NCBI GenBank assembly: GCA_900550775.1
Contig: URTH01000132.1
Coordinates: 1-5,326, forward strand
Length of the DNA stretch: 5,326 bases
Reading direction: 5' to 3'
Source: an uncultured Eubacteriales bacterium
GTDB lineage: Bacteria; Bacillota; Clostridia; Monoglobales; Monoglobaceae
Position numbers and translations under genes: made by a program. The notes under the pieces were generated by a model, which had not been told where the DNA came from, ran no database searches, and was given only the letters and a program-made list of their open reading frames with translations. This document shows positions 1 to 5,326 of the stretch, in pieces; the stretch's first letter is position 1, and every line of letters begins with the position of its first letter.

Positions 1-115
1 AATATTCCAAAATTACGCCGATTTAGGCGGGTTCGGATTACTAACATCAGGTTATCCAAAAGGGTATCGCTCGGATTTTAATGACGTGAGACGAACTTTC
101 CCTCTTGATAGCCCG
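1..115 (+). other. Unidentified 3' tail of an upstream transcription unit
   Basis: This segment lies directly upstream of a plus-strand intrinsic terminator, so it is probably the end of a transcribed unit whose start is outside the window. One forward frame is open from base 1 to a TAA at 79-81 and gives a basic, Arg-rich peptide of 26 residues. A second frame is open from base 2 but runs straight through the terminator stem to about 319, which argues against it being a real gene end. Neither translation resembles a family I recognise. The segment could equally be a noncoding 3' region. A small hairpin (CGCC at 16-19, GGCG at 26-29) is the only other structure seen. Confidence 0.25.
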
Positions 116-154
116 GCGCACCCCAAGACGTATCGTTTTGGGGTGCGCATTTTT
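116..154 (+). terminator. Rho-independent terminator of the upstream unit
   Basis: A 15-bp stem pairs 116-130 with 134-148 (one G-T wobble) around a 3-nt TAT loop. It is GC-rich at the base (GCGCACCCC/GGGGTGCGC) and is followed by a T tract at 150-154. The T tract lies only on the right side, so it works on the plus strand and ends whatever is transcribed through 1-115. It is about 240 nt upstream of ileS and has no T-box antiterminator next to it, so it looks like a simple insulating terminator rather than an attenuator. Confidence 0.9.
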
Positions 155-279
155 GTTGCATACGGCAGATATTGCTCCGTTTTTGCCCATCAAACTGCGC
201 ATCCTTTCCGACTTTTTTGCCGCTTTTTGTCAATCCATACGAAATATTGCCGATTTCCCTTGTTTTTTTCCTTTTCCTC

Positions 280-308
280 TTTACAAATGCCATTTTTTAT
301 TATAAACT
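280..308 (+). promoter_or_regulatory. Candidate ileS promoter
   Basis: A TTTACA box at 280-285 (five of six matches to TTGACA) sits 17 bp upstream of TAAACT at 303-308, or 15 bp upstream of TATAAA at 301-306. The surrounding DNA is strongly AT-rich and preceded by a pyrimidine-rich tract at 255-282. Initiation here would give a leader of roughly 75-80 nt ahead of ileS. A second -10-like TAGAAT at 355-360 has no acceptable -35 box at the right distance. The call is from consensus matching only; the AT-rich background makes chance matches common. Confidence 0.35.
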
Positions 309-378
309 ATATAAGTTAATATTTTTTGTAACAATGAAAAACAACATCGTTTTTTAGAATGAAAAGTCAAGATGAAAT

Positions 379-383
379 GGAGG
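379..383 (+). promoter_or_regulatory. Ribosome binding site deciding the ileS start
   Basis: GGAGG at 379-383 stands 9 nt before the ATG at 393. An in-frame ATG at 372 lies upstream of and partly overlaps this site, has no ribosome binding site of its own, and would add seven residues not expected in the family. The start at 393 is therefore preferred. Confidence 0.9.
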
Positions 384-392
384 TTCTCTTTT

Positions 393-3300
393 ATGTATCA
401 TAAAGTATCAACCGATCTTTCCTCTGTGGAGCGCGAGAAAGCCATCACCGCATTCTGGAAGGAAAATGATATCTTTCAAAAGAGTATGAAAAACCGGGAA
501 GGACAGGAAAATTTCACCTTTTTTGACGGTCCCCCTACCGCGAACGGAAAGCCGCATATCGGTCACGTTCTGACCCGTGCGGTCAAGGATCTGATTCCGC
601 GTTACCGCACCATGAAGGGCTATCACGTTCTTCGCAAGGCCGGCTGGGACACCCACGGACTTCCGGTTGAGTTAGAGGTTGAAAAGCAGCTTGGCATCAG
701 CGGCAAGCCGCAGATCGAAAAGTACGGGATTGAGGACTTTATCAAAAAGTGTAAGGACAGCGTTTTCACCTATCAGAGCGAATGGGAGGAAATGAGTGAC
801 CGCGTCGGCTTTTGGGCAGACATGAACGATCCCTATGTCACCTACCACAACGATTATATTGAATCCGTCTGGTGGGCGCTGCGCCAGATCTGGGACAAGG
901 GTCTCCTGTATAAGGGTCACAAGATTATGCCCTACTGTCCTCGCTGCGGCACCTCGCTTTCCAGCCACGAGGTCGCACAGGGCTATAAGGACGTAAAAGA
1001 GAATTCTCTGATTGTCAAATTTAAGATTCCGAATCAGGAAAACGCATATATCCTGGCATGGACGACGACGCCATGGACGCTGCCCTCTAACGTTGCGCTC
1101 TGCGTCAACCCCGGCGAGACCTATGTGAAGGTACAAATCGAGGACGGCAGCACCTATATCCTGGCAAAAGCGCTTGTAAAGAGCGTCTTTGGCGACACTG
1201 AGGTGCAGGAAATCGAAACCTATCGCGGCACCGACCTCTGCGGCATGGAGTATGAACCGCTCTACACCTTTATCAAGCCGGACGGCAAGGCCTACTATAT
1301 CATCGCCGACAACTATGTTACCATGGATGACGGTACCGGTATCGTCCACATCGCACCGGCCTTTGGTGAGGACGACTCCAGAGTCTGCAAAGAAAACGGT
1401 CTGCCCTTTATCTGCCACGTCAACACCCAGGGTAAATTTGTTCCCGAAACCGGGGAATGGAGCGGCCTTTTTGTCAAGGACACCGATAAGCTGGTGATCC
1501 GCGACTTAAAAGAGCGCAATCAGTGCTTTGCCGTGATCCCCTTTGAGCATAGCTATCCGTTCTGCTGGCGCTGCGACACGCCGCTGCTGTACTACGCATG
1601 CGACACCTGGTTTATCAAGATGACCGCCGTACGCGATCAGCTTTTAAAGAATAACGAAACCGTAAACTGGCTGCCCGATAATATCAAGCACGGCCGTTTC
1701 GGCAACTTTTTGGAAAATATCATCGACTGGGGTCTGTCCCGCTCCCGTTATTGGGGAACGCCGCTTCCGATCTGGGAATGCAGCTGCGGACACCGCCACG
1801 TGATCGGCTCGATTCAGGAACTGAAAGAGATGGGCATCAACTGCCCGGAGGATATCGAGCTTCACAAGCCCTATGTCGATCAGGTCAAGCTGCGCTGCCC
1901 GGAATGCGGCGGCGAAATGACCCGTGTTTCGGAGGTGATCGACTGCTGGTTTGACTCCGGCTCGATGCCGTTTGCACAGTGGCACTATCCGTTTGAAAAT
2001 AAAGAAAAGTTTGAAGAAAACTTCCCGGCAAACTTTATCAGTGAGGCCGTTGATCAGACGCGCGGATGGTTCTATACCTTAATGGCGATTTCCACCCTGC
2101 TCTTTGACAAGGCGCCCTATAAAAACGTCATTGTCTTAGGCCATGTCCAGGACGACAAGGGCGTCAAGATGAGCAAGCACAAGGGCAACGTGATTTTGCC
2201 GATGGACATTTTAAACGCACAGGGCAGTGACGCCGTGCGCTGGTATTTCTACTCCAACTCAGCGCCCTGGCTGCCGAACCGCTTCTCCGCTAAAAACGTG
2301 TCCGAATCCCAGCGCAAGTTCCTCGGCACACTCTGGAACACCTACGCATTCTATGTTTTATATGCAGAAATCGATCAGTTTGACCCGACCAAGTACCGTC
2401 TTGAAGATTGCAAGCTGACCGTCATGGATCGCTGGATTTTGTCAAAGCTCAACCACGTGATTGACGATGTGGACAAAAACCTCGGCAGCTATCACATCAC
2501 CGAGGCGACCCGTGCGATTACCGAATTTACCGATGAGCTGAGCAACTGGTACGTGCGCCGCTGCCGCGGCCGTTACTGGGGCAGCGCGCTGAGTGAGGAT
2601 AAGATCGCCGCTTACATGACGCTTTATACCACGCTGGTGACCTTCTCCAAGGTTTGCGCACCCTTTATCCCCTTCATGACGGAGGAGATTTATCAGAACC
2701 TGGTACTCTCGGTTGACGCCTCCGCCCCGGAGAGCGTACACCTTTGCGACTTCCCCAAGGCACAGGCAGACTTTGATAACCCCGAAATCGAACAGGAGAT
2801 GGACGCAATCCGCAAGATCGTGATGCTGGGGCGCGCCTGCCGGAACGAGGCCAATATCAAAAACCGTCAGCCGCTTTCTAAGCTGTATATCCAGACGGAA
2901 AACAAGGTCAATGCCGCCTATAACGATATTATCTTAGAGGAATTAAATATCAAAGAGGTTGCCTTTACCGACCAGGCAAGCGACTTTATCACCTATCACT
3001 TTAAGCCGCAGATGCGCACCGTAGGGCCGAAGTACGGCAAGCTGATGCGTCCCATCTTTGACGAGATTGCAAAGATGGACGGCGCGGCCGTGATGGATCA
3101 GTTAAACAGCGGCGAGCCGCTGACCCTCACAGTGGACGGCACCGAGGTTTCGATCGGCAAGGAGGACGTCCTGATCGAGACGCTGCAAAAGGACGGCTTT
3201 GTTTCGACAAGCGACCAGGGCTTTACGGTTGTTCTTGACACCAACCTGACCGATGCGCTGATTGCCGAGGGCTTTGAGCGTGAGTTTATCAGCAAGGTAC

Positions 3301-3512
3301 AGACCATGCGCAAGGACAGCGGCTTTGAGGTCACCGATCACATTCACGTTTGCTACTCCGGCAGCGACAAGCTGAAAGCAGTCATCGCTGATTTTGAAGA
3401 AGAAATCAAGGCGCAGCTGCTGGCTGAAACGATTGTGGAACAGAAAACAGAATCCGCAAAGGAATGGAACATCAACGGCGAGAAAGTTTCCATTTCCATT
3501 ACCAAAGCCTAA
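393..3512 (+). CDS. ileS: Isoleucyl-tRNA synthetase, long type 2 (IleS2) class
   Basis: Class Ia aminoacyl-tRNA synthetase that charges tRNA-Ile with isoleucine in the cytoplasm and edits mischarged valine. The 1039-aa product is complete. Seen: HIGH motif at residues 55-58; GWDTHGLPVELEVEK just after it; CPRC at 182-185; CP1 editing domain from roughly 190 to 420, with the Thr-rich WTTTPWTLPSN motif at 223-233 and GTGIVHIAPAFGEDD at 314-328 (acidic editing residues D327/D328); CWRC at 391-394; further Cys pairs at 463/465 and 502/505, probably zinc ligands; KMSKH signature at 592-596; anticodon-binding domain from about 677 (MDRWILSKL) to 850; and a C-terminal extension resembling DUF5915. 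The length, the VELEVEK form and the lack of a C-terminal four-Cys zinc knuckle separate it from the shorter type 1 enzyme of Bacillus subtilis. Type 2 enzymes are generally less sensitive to mupirocin. HIGH is in canonical order. It ends in tandem stops (TAATAA) before a terminator, so it appears monocistronic. No T-box leader is visible. Confidence 0.98.
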   Translation: MYHKVSTDLSSVEREKAITAFWKENDIFQKSMKNREGQENFTFFDGPPTANGKPHIGHVLTRAVKDLIPRYRTMKGYHVLRKAGWDTHGLPVELEVEKQLGISGKPQIEKYGIEDFIKKCKDSVFTYQSEWEEMSDRVGFWADMNDPYVTYHNDYIESVWWALRQIWDKGLLYKGHKIMPYCPRCGTSLSSHEVAQGYKDVKENSLIVKFKIPNQENAYILAWTTTPWTLPSNVALCVNPGETYVKVQIEDGSTYILAKALVKSVFGDTEVQEIETYRGTDLCGMEYEPLYTFIKPDGKAYYIIADNYVTMDDGTGIVHIAPAFGEDDSRVCKENGLPFICHVNTQGKFVPETGEWSGLFVKDTDKLVIRDLKERNQCFAVIPFEHSYPFCWRCDTPLLYYACDTWFIKMTAVRDQLLKNNETVNWLPDNIKHGRFGNFLENIIDWGLSRSRYWGTPLPIWECSCGHRHVIGSIQELKEMGINCPEDIELHKPYVDQVKLRCPECGGEMTRVSEVIDCWFDSGSMPFAQWHYPFENKEKFEENFPANFISEAVDQTRGWFYTLMAISTLLFDKAPYKNVIVLGHVQDDKGVKMSKHKGNVILPMDILNAQGSDAVRWYFYSNSAPWLPNRFSAKNVSESQRKFLGTLWNTYAFYVLYAEIDQFDPTKYRLEDCKLTVMDRWILSKLNHVIDDVDKNLGSYHITEATRAITEFTDELSNWYVRRCRGRYWGSALSEDKIAAYMTLYTTLVTFSKVCAPFIPFMTEEIYQNLVLSVDASAPESVHLCDFPKAQADFDNPEIEQEMDAIRKIVMLGRACRNEANIKNRQPLSKLYIQTENKVNAAYNDIILEELNIKEVAFTDQASDFITYHFKPQMRTVGPKYGKLMRPIFDEIAKMDGAAVMDQLNSGEPLTLTVDGTEVSIGKEDVLIETLQKDGFVSTSDQGFTVVLDTNLTDALIAEGFEREFISKVQTMRKDSGFEVTDHIHVCYSGSDKLKAVIADFEEEIKAQLLAETIVEQKTESAKEWNINGEKVSISITKA

Positions 3513-3520
3513 TAAACGAG

Positions 3521-3550
3521 CCGGGCACGCTGAAAGCGTGCCCGGTATAT
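3521..3550 (+). terminator. Intrinsic terminator of ileS
   Basis: A perfect 11-bp stem pairs CCGGGCACGCT (3521-3531) with AGCGTGCCCGG (3535-3545) around a GAA loop, eight bases after the tandem ileS stop codons. The following tract, TATATTTTAT, is T-rich but interrupted, so release may be less than complete. It separates ileS from the regulator downstream. Confidence 0.87.
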
Positions 3551-3571
3551 TTTATCCCATTAAAACAAAGT

Positions 3572-3634
3572 ATCAAGTGTTTAACCCCTAATTTAATGTT
3601 TCCACGCTATTCTGTAATCAGTGTGTAACCCTTA
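3572..3634. repeat. Imperfect direct repeat ahead of the XRE gene
   Basis: GTGTTTAACCCCTA at 3577-3590 and GTGTGTAACCCTTA at 3621-3634 match at 12 of 14 positions. The similarity extends leftwards through ATCA in both copies (3572-3575 and 3617-3620, with one extra A in the first). The copies start 44 bp apart, close to four helical turns. The second copy overlaps the first two bases of the -10 box of the downstream promoter. This arrangement suits a pair of operator sites for a DNA-binding protein, possibly the XRE regulator itself, but a small duplication of promoter DNA is equally possible. Confidence 0.5.
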
Positions 3635-3638
3635 TAAT
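3610..3638 (+). promoter_or_regulatory. Promoter of the XRE regulator gene
   Basis: A perfect consensus -10 box, TATAAT, lies at 3633-3638. The sequence 17 bp upstream (TTCTGT, 3610-3615) is a poor -35 match, which suggests a weak or activator-assisted promoter. Transcription would start near 3645, giving a leader of about 25 nt. One copy of the direct repeat fills the spacer and touches the -10 box, so a protein bound there would block polymerase. Confidence 0.55.
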
Positions 3639-3669
3639 AGTGGTATATCATTGACTATGGGGTATCGGG

Positions 3670-4008
3670 ATGAAAACAAAAGATAAGAATTTTGCTGCAA
3701 TCGGCAAAAGAATTAAAGAAGTGCGAATGAAAAATGGCATCACGCAAGAAGCGCTGGCTGAAAAGGTCGGTCTTGGCAGTGCCCAGCAAATCAGTGACAT
3801 TGAAAGGGGATTCTGCGGTCTTTCCGTTCCAAAATTGATGGCATTTTGCAGAGTGCTTGCGGTAGACGCCGACTATCTGCTTTTTGGGACAGCAACCAGA
3901 GACACCAATAACTCGCTGAATCAGTACCTGTCCAACATGACACCGGAGCAATCCCGTTGTGCGGAAGAACTGGTTTCGGCCTATGCAAAATCTTGCCGCA
4001 ACGAATAA
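3670..4008 (+). CDS. Small XRE-family helix-turn-helix transcription regulator
   Basis: A 112-aa cytoplasmic DNA-binding protein of the Cro/C1 (HTH_3) type. The domain covers about residues 11-68: IGKRIKEVRMKNGITQEALA forms the first helices and the turn, QQISDIERG (39-47) is the recognition helix region, and the domain closes with LAVDADYLLFG (63-73), a common end in this family. The remaining 39 or so residues (MTPEQSRCAEELVSAYAKSC) look helical and may mediate dimerisation; no enzymatic, peptidase or membrane segment is present. The ATG at 3670 is preceded by a weak GGGG site at 3659-3662, 7 nt away; the next in-frame Met is residue 20, inside the domain, so the start is secure. The gene has its own promoter and terminator. 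The direct repeats upstream suggest autoregulation (inference). It has no cognate toxin, phage gene or other obvious target beside it, so its regulon cannot be told from this window. Confidence 0.93.
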   Translation: MKTKDKNFAAIGKRIKEVRMKNGITQEALAEKVGLGSAQQISDIERGFCGLSVPKLMAFCRVLAVDADYLLFGTATRDTNNSLNQYLSNMTPEQSRCAEELVSAYAKSCRNE

Positions 4009-4013
4009 ATAAA

Positions 4014-4030
4014 ACCGCCGGCAAAGCGGT
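4014..4030 (-). terminator. Possible backup terminator for the ATPase transcript
   Basis: Read on the minus strand, ACCGC and GCGGT form a 5-bp stem around a 7-nt loop, followed by the T-rich run TTTATTTATT. It lies about 55 nt beyond the ATPase stop codon, after the main bidirectional terminator, and its T tract reaches into the end of the XRE gene. The stem is short, so this is a weak call. Confidence 0.3.
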
Positions 4031-4045
4031 ATCCATGATATCCTA

Positions 4046-4087
4046 AAAAATACGGGCGGTGCGCACATGCACACCGCCCGTATTTTT
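4046..4087. terminator. Bidirectional terminator shared by the convergent genes
   Basis: A 16-bp stem pairs AAAAATACGGGCGGTG (4046-4061) with CACCGCCCGTATTTTT (4072-4087); two further GC pairs can form inside the loop. The A run on the left and T run on the right give a T tract on both strands, so the hairpin can end both the plus-strand XRE transcript and the minus-strand ATPase transcript. The ATPase TAA stop (4088-4086) overlaps the base of the stem. Confidence 0.93.
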
Positions 4088-5326
4088 AATTCTTTCTTTC
4101 ACAAATCATCTTCCATCCCTGGATCAACAAGGTCGGAATCACGGCAAGCAATACAATCCAGCCAAGCTGTATCGTATTCATCGCCGCAACCGAGAAGAGC
4201 GTCTCAAGCCCCGGAATCAGCAAAACGGCGGCCAGCAAAACAGCGCCGGCAAAAAAGGCTGCGATGCTGTACGGGTTCGAGCGCAGGCGCAGGCGCACGA
4301 TGGACGCATCGGCACGGCAGTTAAACCCATGCAGCAATCTAGCCAGCGTTAATGTCGCAAATGCCATGGTGCTTGCCAGTGCCGCGCTGACCTCAAGCCC
4401 CTTAAAGTAAGCGCCCATGGTACATGCCCCGATCAGCACGCCCTGGAGCAAAATCCGAATCATGGTTTCTTTATTTAAAAACGATGCTTTCGGATCGCGC
4501 GGCGGCCGATGCAGCAGACCTTTTCCGGCCGGTTCCATACCGATGGCGATGGCCGGCAGACTATCGGTCAAAAGGTTGATAAACAACAGATGCACCGGAA
4601 AAAACGGAACCGGCATTCCTAAAATTGACGTCATCAGCACGCACAGGATTCCTGCCGTGTTGCCGGACAGCAGGTATAAAATGGCGTTGCGAATATTTTC
4701 ATAAATGTTTCGGCCGTATACAATGGCCTTAACAATGGTCGCAAAGTTATCATCGGTCAAAATCATATCGGCCGCATCTTTTGCAACCTCGGTACCGACC
4801 TTGCCCATCGCAATGCCGATATCTGCCTGTTTCAGCGCCGGTGCGTCATTCACACCGTCACCGGTCATGGCGGCAATCTTCCCTTTCTTCTGCCACATAT
4901 CCACGATACGGATTTTATGCTCCGGCGAAACTCTGGCATAAACCCGGATATTTTCGATCTTTTCCGCAAATTCTTCCTCGGACATAGCGTCCAGCTCGCT
5001 GCCGTCCACCGCCAGCGTTCCCGGCTCTAAAATACCCAACTGTTTCGCGATTGCGGATGCGGTCACCTTGTGATCCCCGGTAATCATCACGGTCTTAACG
5101 CCGCCCATTTTTGCATCGGCAACCGCGATTCTTGCCTCCTCACGCGGCGGATCCATCATAGAGATCAGCCCGACAAAGGTGTAGTCCGTCTCATCGGCGA
5201 TCGTCAGGGCTTTTGTGTCACCCATCTTACGGATTGCAAAGCAAAGCACGCGCAGCCCCTGATCCGACAGTTCCCGATTTGTCTTTAAAATGGCCTCTTT
5301 CTGCTCCTTTGTCATGGGAACTCTTC
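4086..5326 (-). CDS. P2-type Ca2+-transporting ATPase, C-terminal part (cut by window edge)
   Basis: Membrane pump that couples ATP hydrolysis to cation export, most likely Ca2+. Only the C-terminal half is inside the window. The reading frame stays open through base 5326, and the Met codon at 5315 is internal to the family rather than a start. M1-M4, the actuator domain and the DKTGT phosphorylation site would lie off the right edge. Numbering from that Met, the fragment shows DPPR (55-58), TGDH (79-82) and TGDGVNDAPALK (151-162), the hinge and P-domain signatures, then six membrane segments equivalent to M5-M10. M5 (about 211-232) keeps Asn219, equivalent to SERCA N768; M6 has NLLTD at 247-251, matching SERCA N796, T799 and D800. 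The positions of SERCA E771 and E908 are Gly222 and Arg326, which points to a single-calcium PMCA/LMCA1-like pump. The C-terminus is short and basic (ERKN), with no calmodulin-type tail. Substrate is inferred from the family; Mn2+ is an alternative. Confidence 0.96.
   Translation of the reverse strand, partial: RVPMTKEQKEAILKTNRELSDQGLRVLCFAIRKMGDTKALTIADETDYTFVGLISMMDPPREEARIAVADAKMGGVKTVMITGDHKVTASAIAKQLGILEPGTLAVDGSELDAMSEEEFAEKIENIRVYARVSPEHKIRIVDMWQKKGKIAAMTGDGVNDAPALKQADIGIAMGKVGTEVAKDAADMILTDDNFATIVKAIVYGRNIYENIRNAILYLLSGNTAGILCVLMTSILGMPVPFFPVHLLFINLLTDSLPAIAIGMEPAGKGLLHRPPRDPKASFLNKETMIRILLQGVLIGACTMGAYFKGLEVSAALASTMAFATLTLARLLHGFNCRADASIVRLRLRSNPYSIAAFFAGAVLLAAVLLIPGLETLFSVAAMNTIQLGWIVLLAVIPTLLIQGWKMICERKN

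Noticed and set aside
100..111. CTATCAAGAGGG on the minus strand, reminiscent of the start of a SAM-I riboswitch
   Set aside because: The following conserved core (GGAGGGACTGGCCC and later elements) is missing and no minus-strand gene follows.
116..154. The upstream terminator as a T-box attenuator of ileS
   Set aside because: No T-box sequence or antiterminator partner nearby, and it is about 240 nt from the ileS start with a candidate promoter in between.
86..319. Forward open frame of 77 codons upstream of ileS
   Set aside because: It runs through the entire terminator hairpin and a low-complexity pyrimidine-rich tract, has no ribosome binding site, and its Phe/Ser-rich translation reflects base composition.
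372..392. Upstream in-frame ATG at 372 as the ileS start
   Set aside because: It lies ahead of the GGAGG site and has no ribosome binding site of its own; the ATG at 393 is 9 nt after GGAGG and gives the N-terminus expected of the family.
672..1418. Minus-strand frame of 248 codons
   Set aside because: Antisense shadow of ileS; no recognisable family and no start signals.
4067..4352. Forward frames opposite the ATPase C-terminus
   Set aside because: They start inside the bidirectional terminator, lie antisense to conserved membrane segments and give low-complexity Ser/Arg/Gln-rich peptides.
5313..5315. ATG at 5315 as the true start of the ATPase
   Set aside because: The frame stays open to the window edge with codons for Arg-Val-Pro before it, there is no ribosome binding site, and the family needs M1-M4 and the DKTGT site upstream.
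1..5326. CRISPR array, insertion sequence, tRNA or rRNA gene
   Set aside because: No regularly spaced repeats, transposase or terminal inverted repeats, cloverleaf or rRNA-like conserved blocks were seen on either strand.

Overview
The window looks like ordinary chromosome from a low-to-mid-GC Gram-positive bacterium, most likely a member of Clostridia (Oscillospiraceae/Lachnospiraceae-like). This rests on the protein families, AGGAGG-type ribosome binding sites, intrinsic terminators after every gene, GC-ended codon use in the large genes and AT-rich intergenic DNA. The taxon is an inference; no marker in the window fixes it.

Layout. Positions 1-115 hold the unidentified tail of an upstream transcription unit, closed by a near-perfect intrinsic terminator (116-154). 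Positions 155-392 are a noncoding, pyrimidine- and AT-rich spacer with a candidate promoter and a clear ribosome binding site. Positions 393-3512 (+) encode a full-length isoleucyl-tRNA synthetase of the long, eukaryote/Thermus-like type 2 class (ileS, 1039 aa). A GC-rich hairpin terminator follows (3521-3550). Next comes a short AT-rich intergenic region with a 14-bp imperfect direct repeat and a consensus -10 box. It leads into a 112-aa XRE-family DNA-binding regulator (3670-4008, +). On the opposite strand, converging on the regulator, is the C-terminal 412 or so residues of a P2-type Ca2+-transporting ATPase (4086-5326, -), cut by the right edge. The two convergent genes share one bidirectional terminator (4046-4087), and the ATPase stop codon lies inside its stem.

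How the genes relate. The three genes appear to be separate transcription units rather than an operon: each is bounded by its own terminator, and their functions (tRNA charging, small transcription regulator, calcium efflux) do not form an obvious pathway. ileS lacks a recognisable T-box leader. The calcium pump lacks the acidic residues of SERCA calcium site I and has Arg at the Glu908 position, as in single-calcium pumps of the Listeria LMCA1 kind. The direct repeats ahead of the XRE gene are the best candidate for an undescribed regulatory site. I found no CRISPR array, mobile element, tRNA/rRNA gene or defence or biosynthetic system here.
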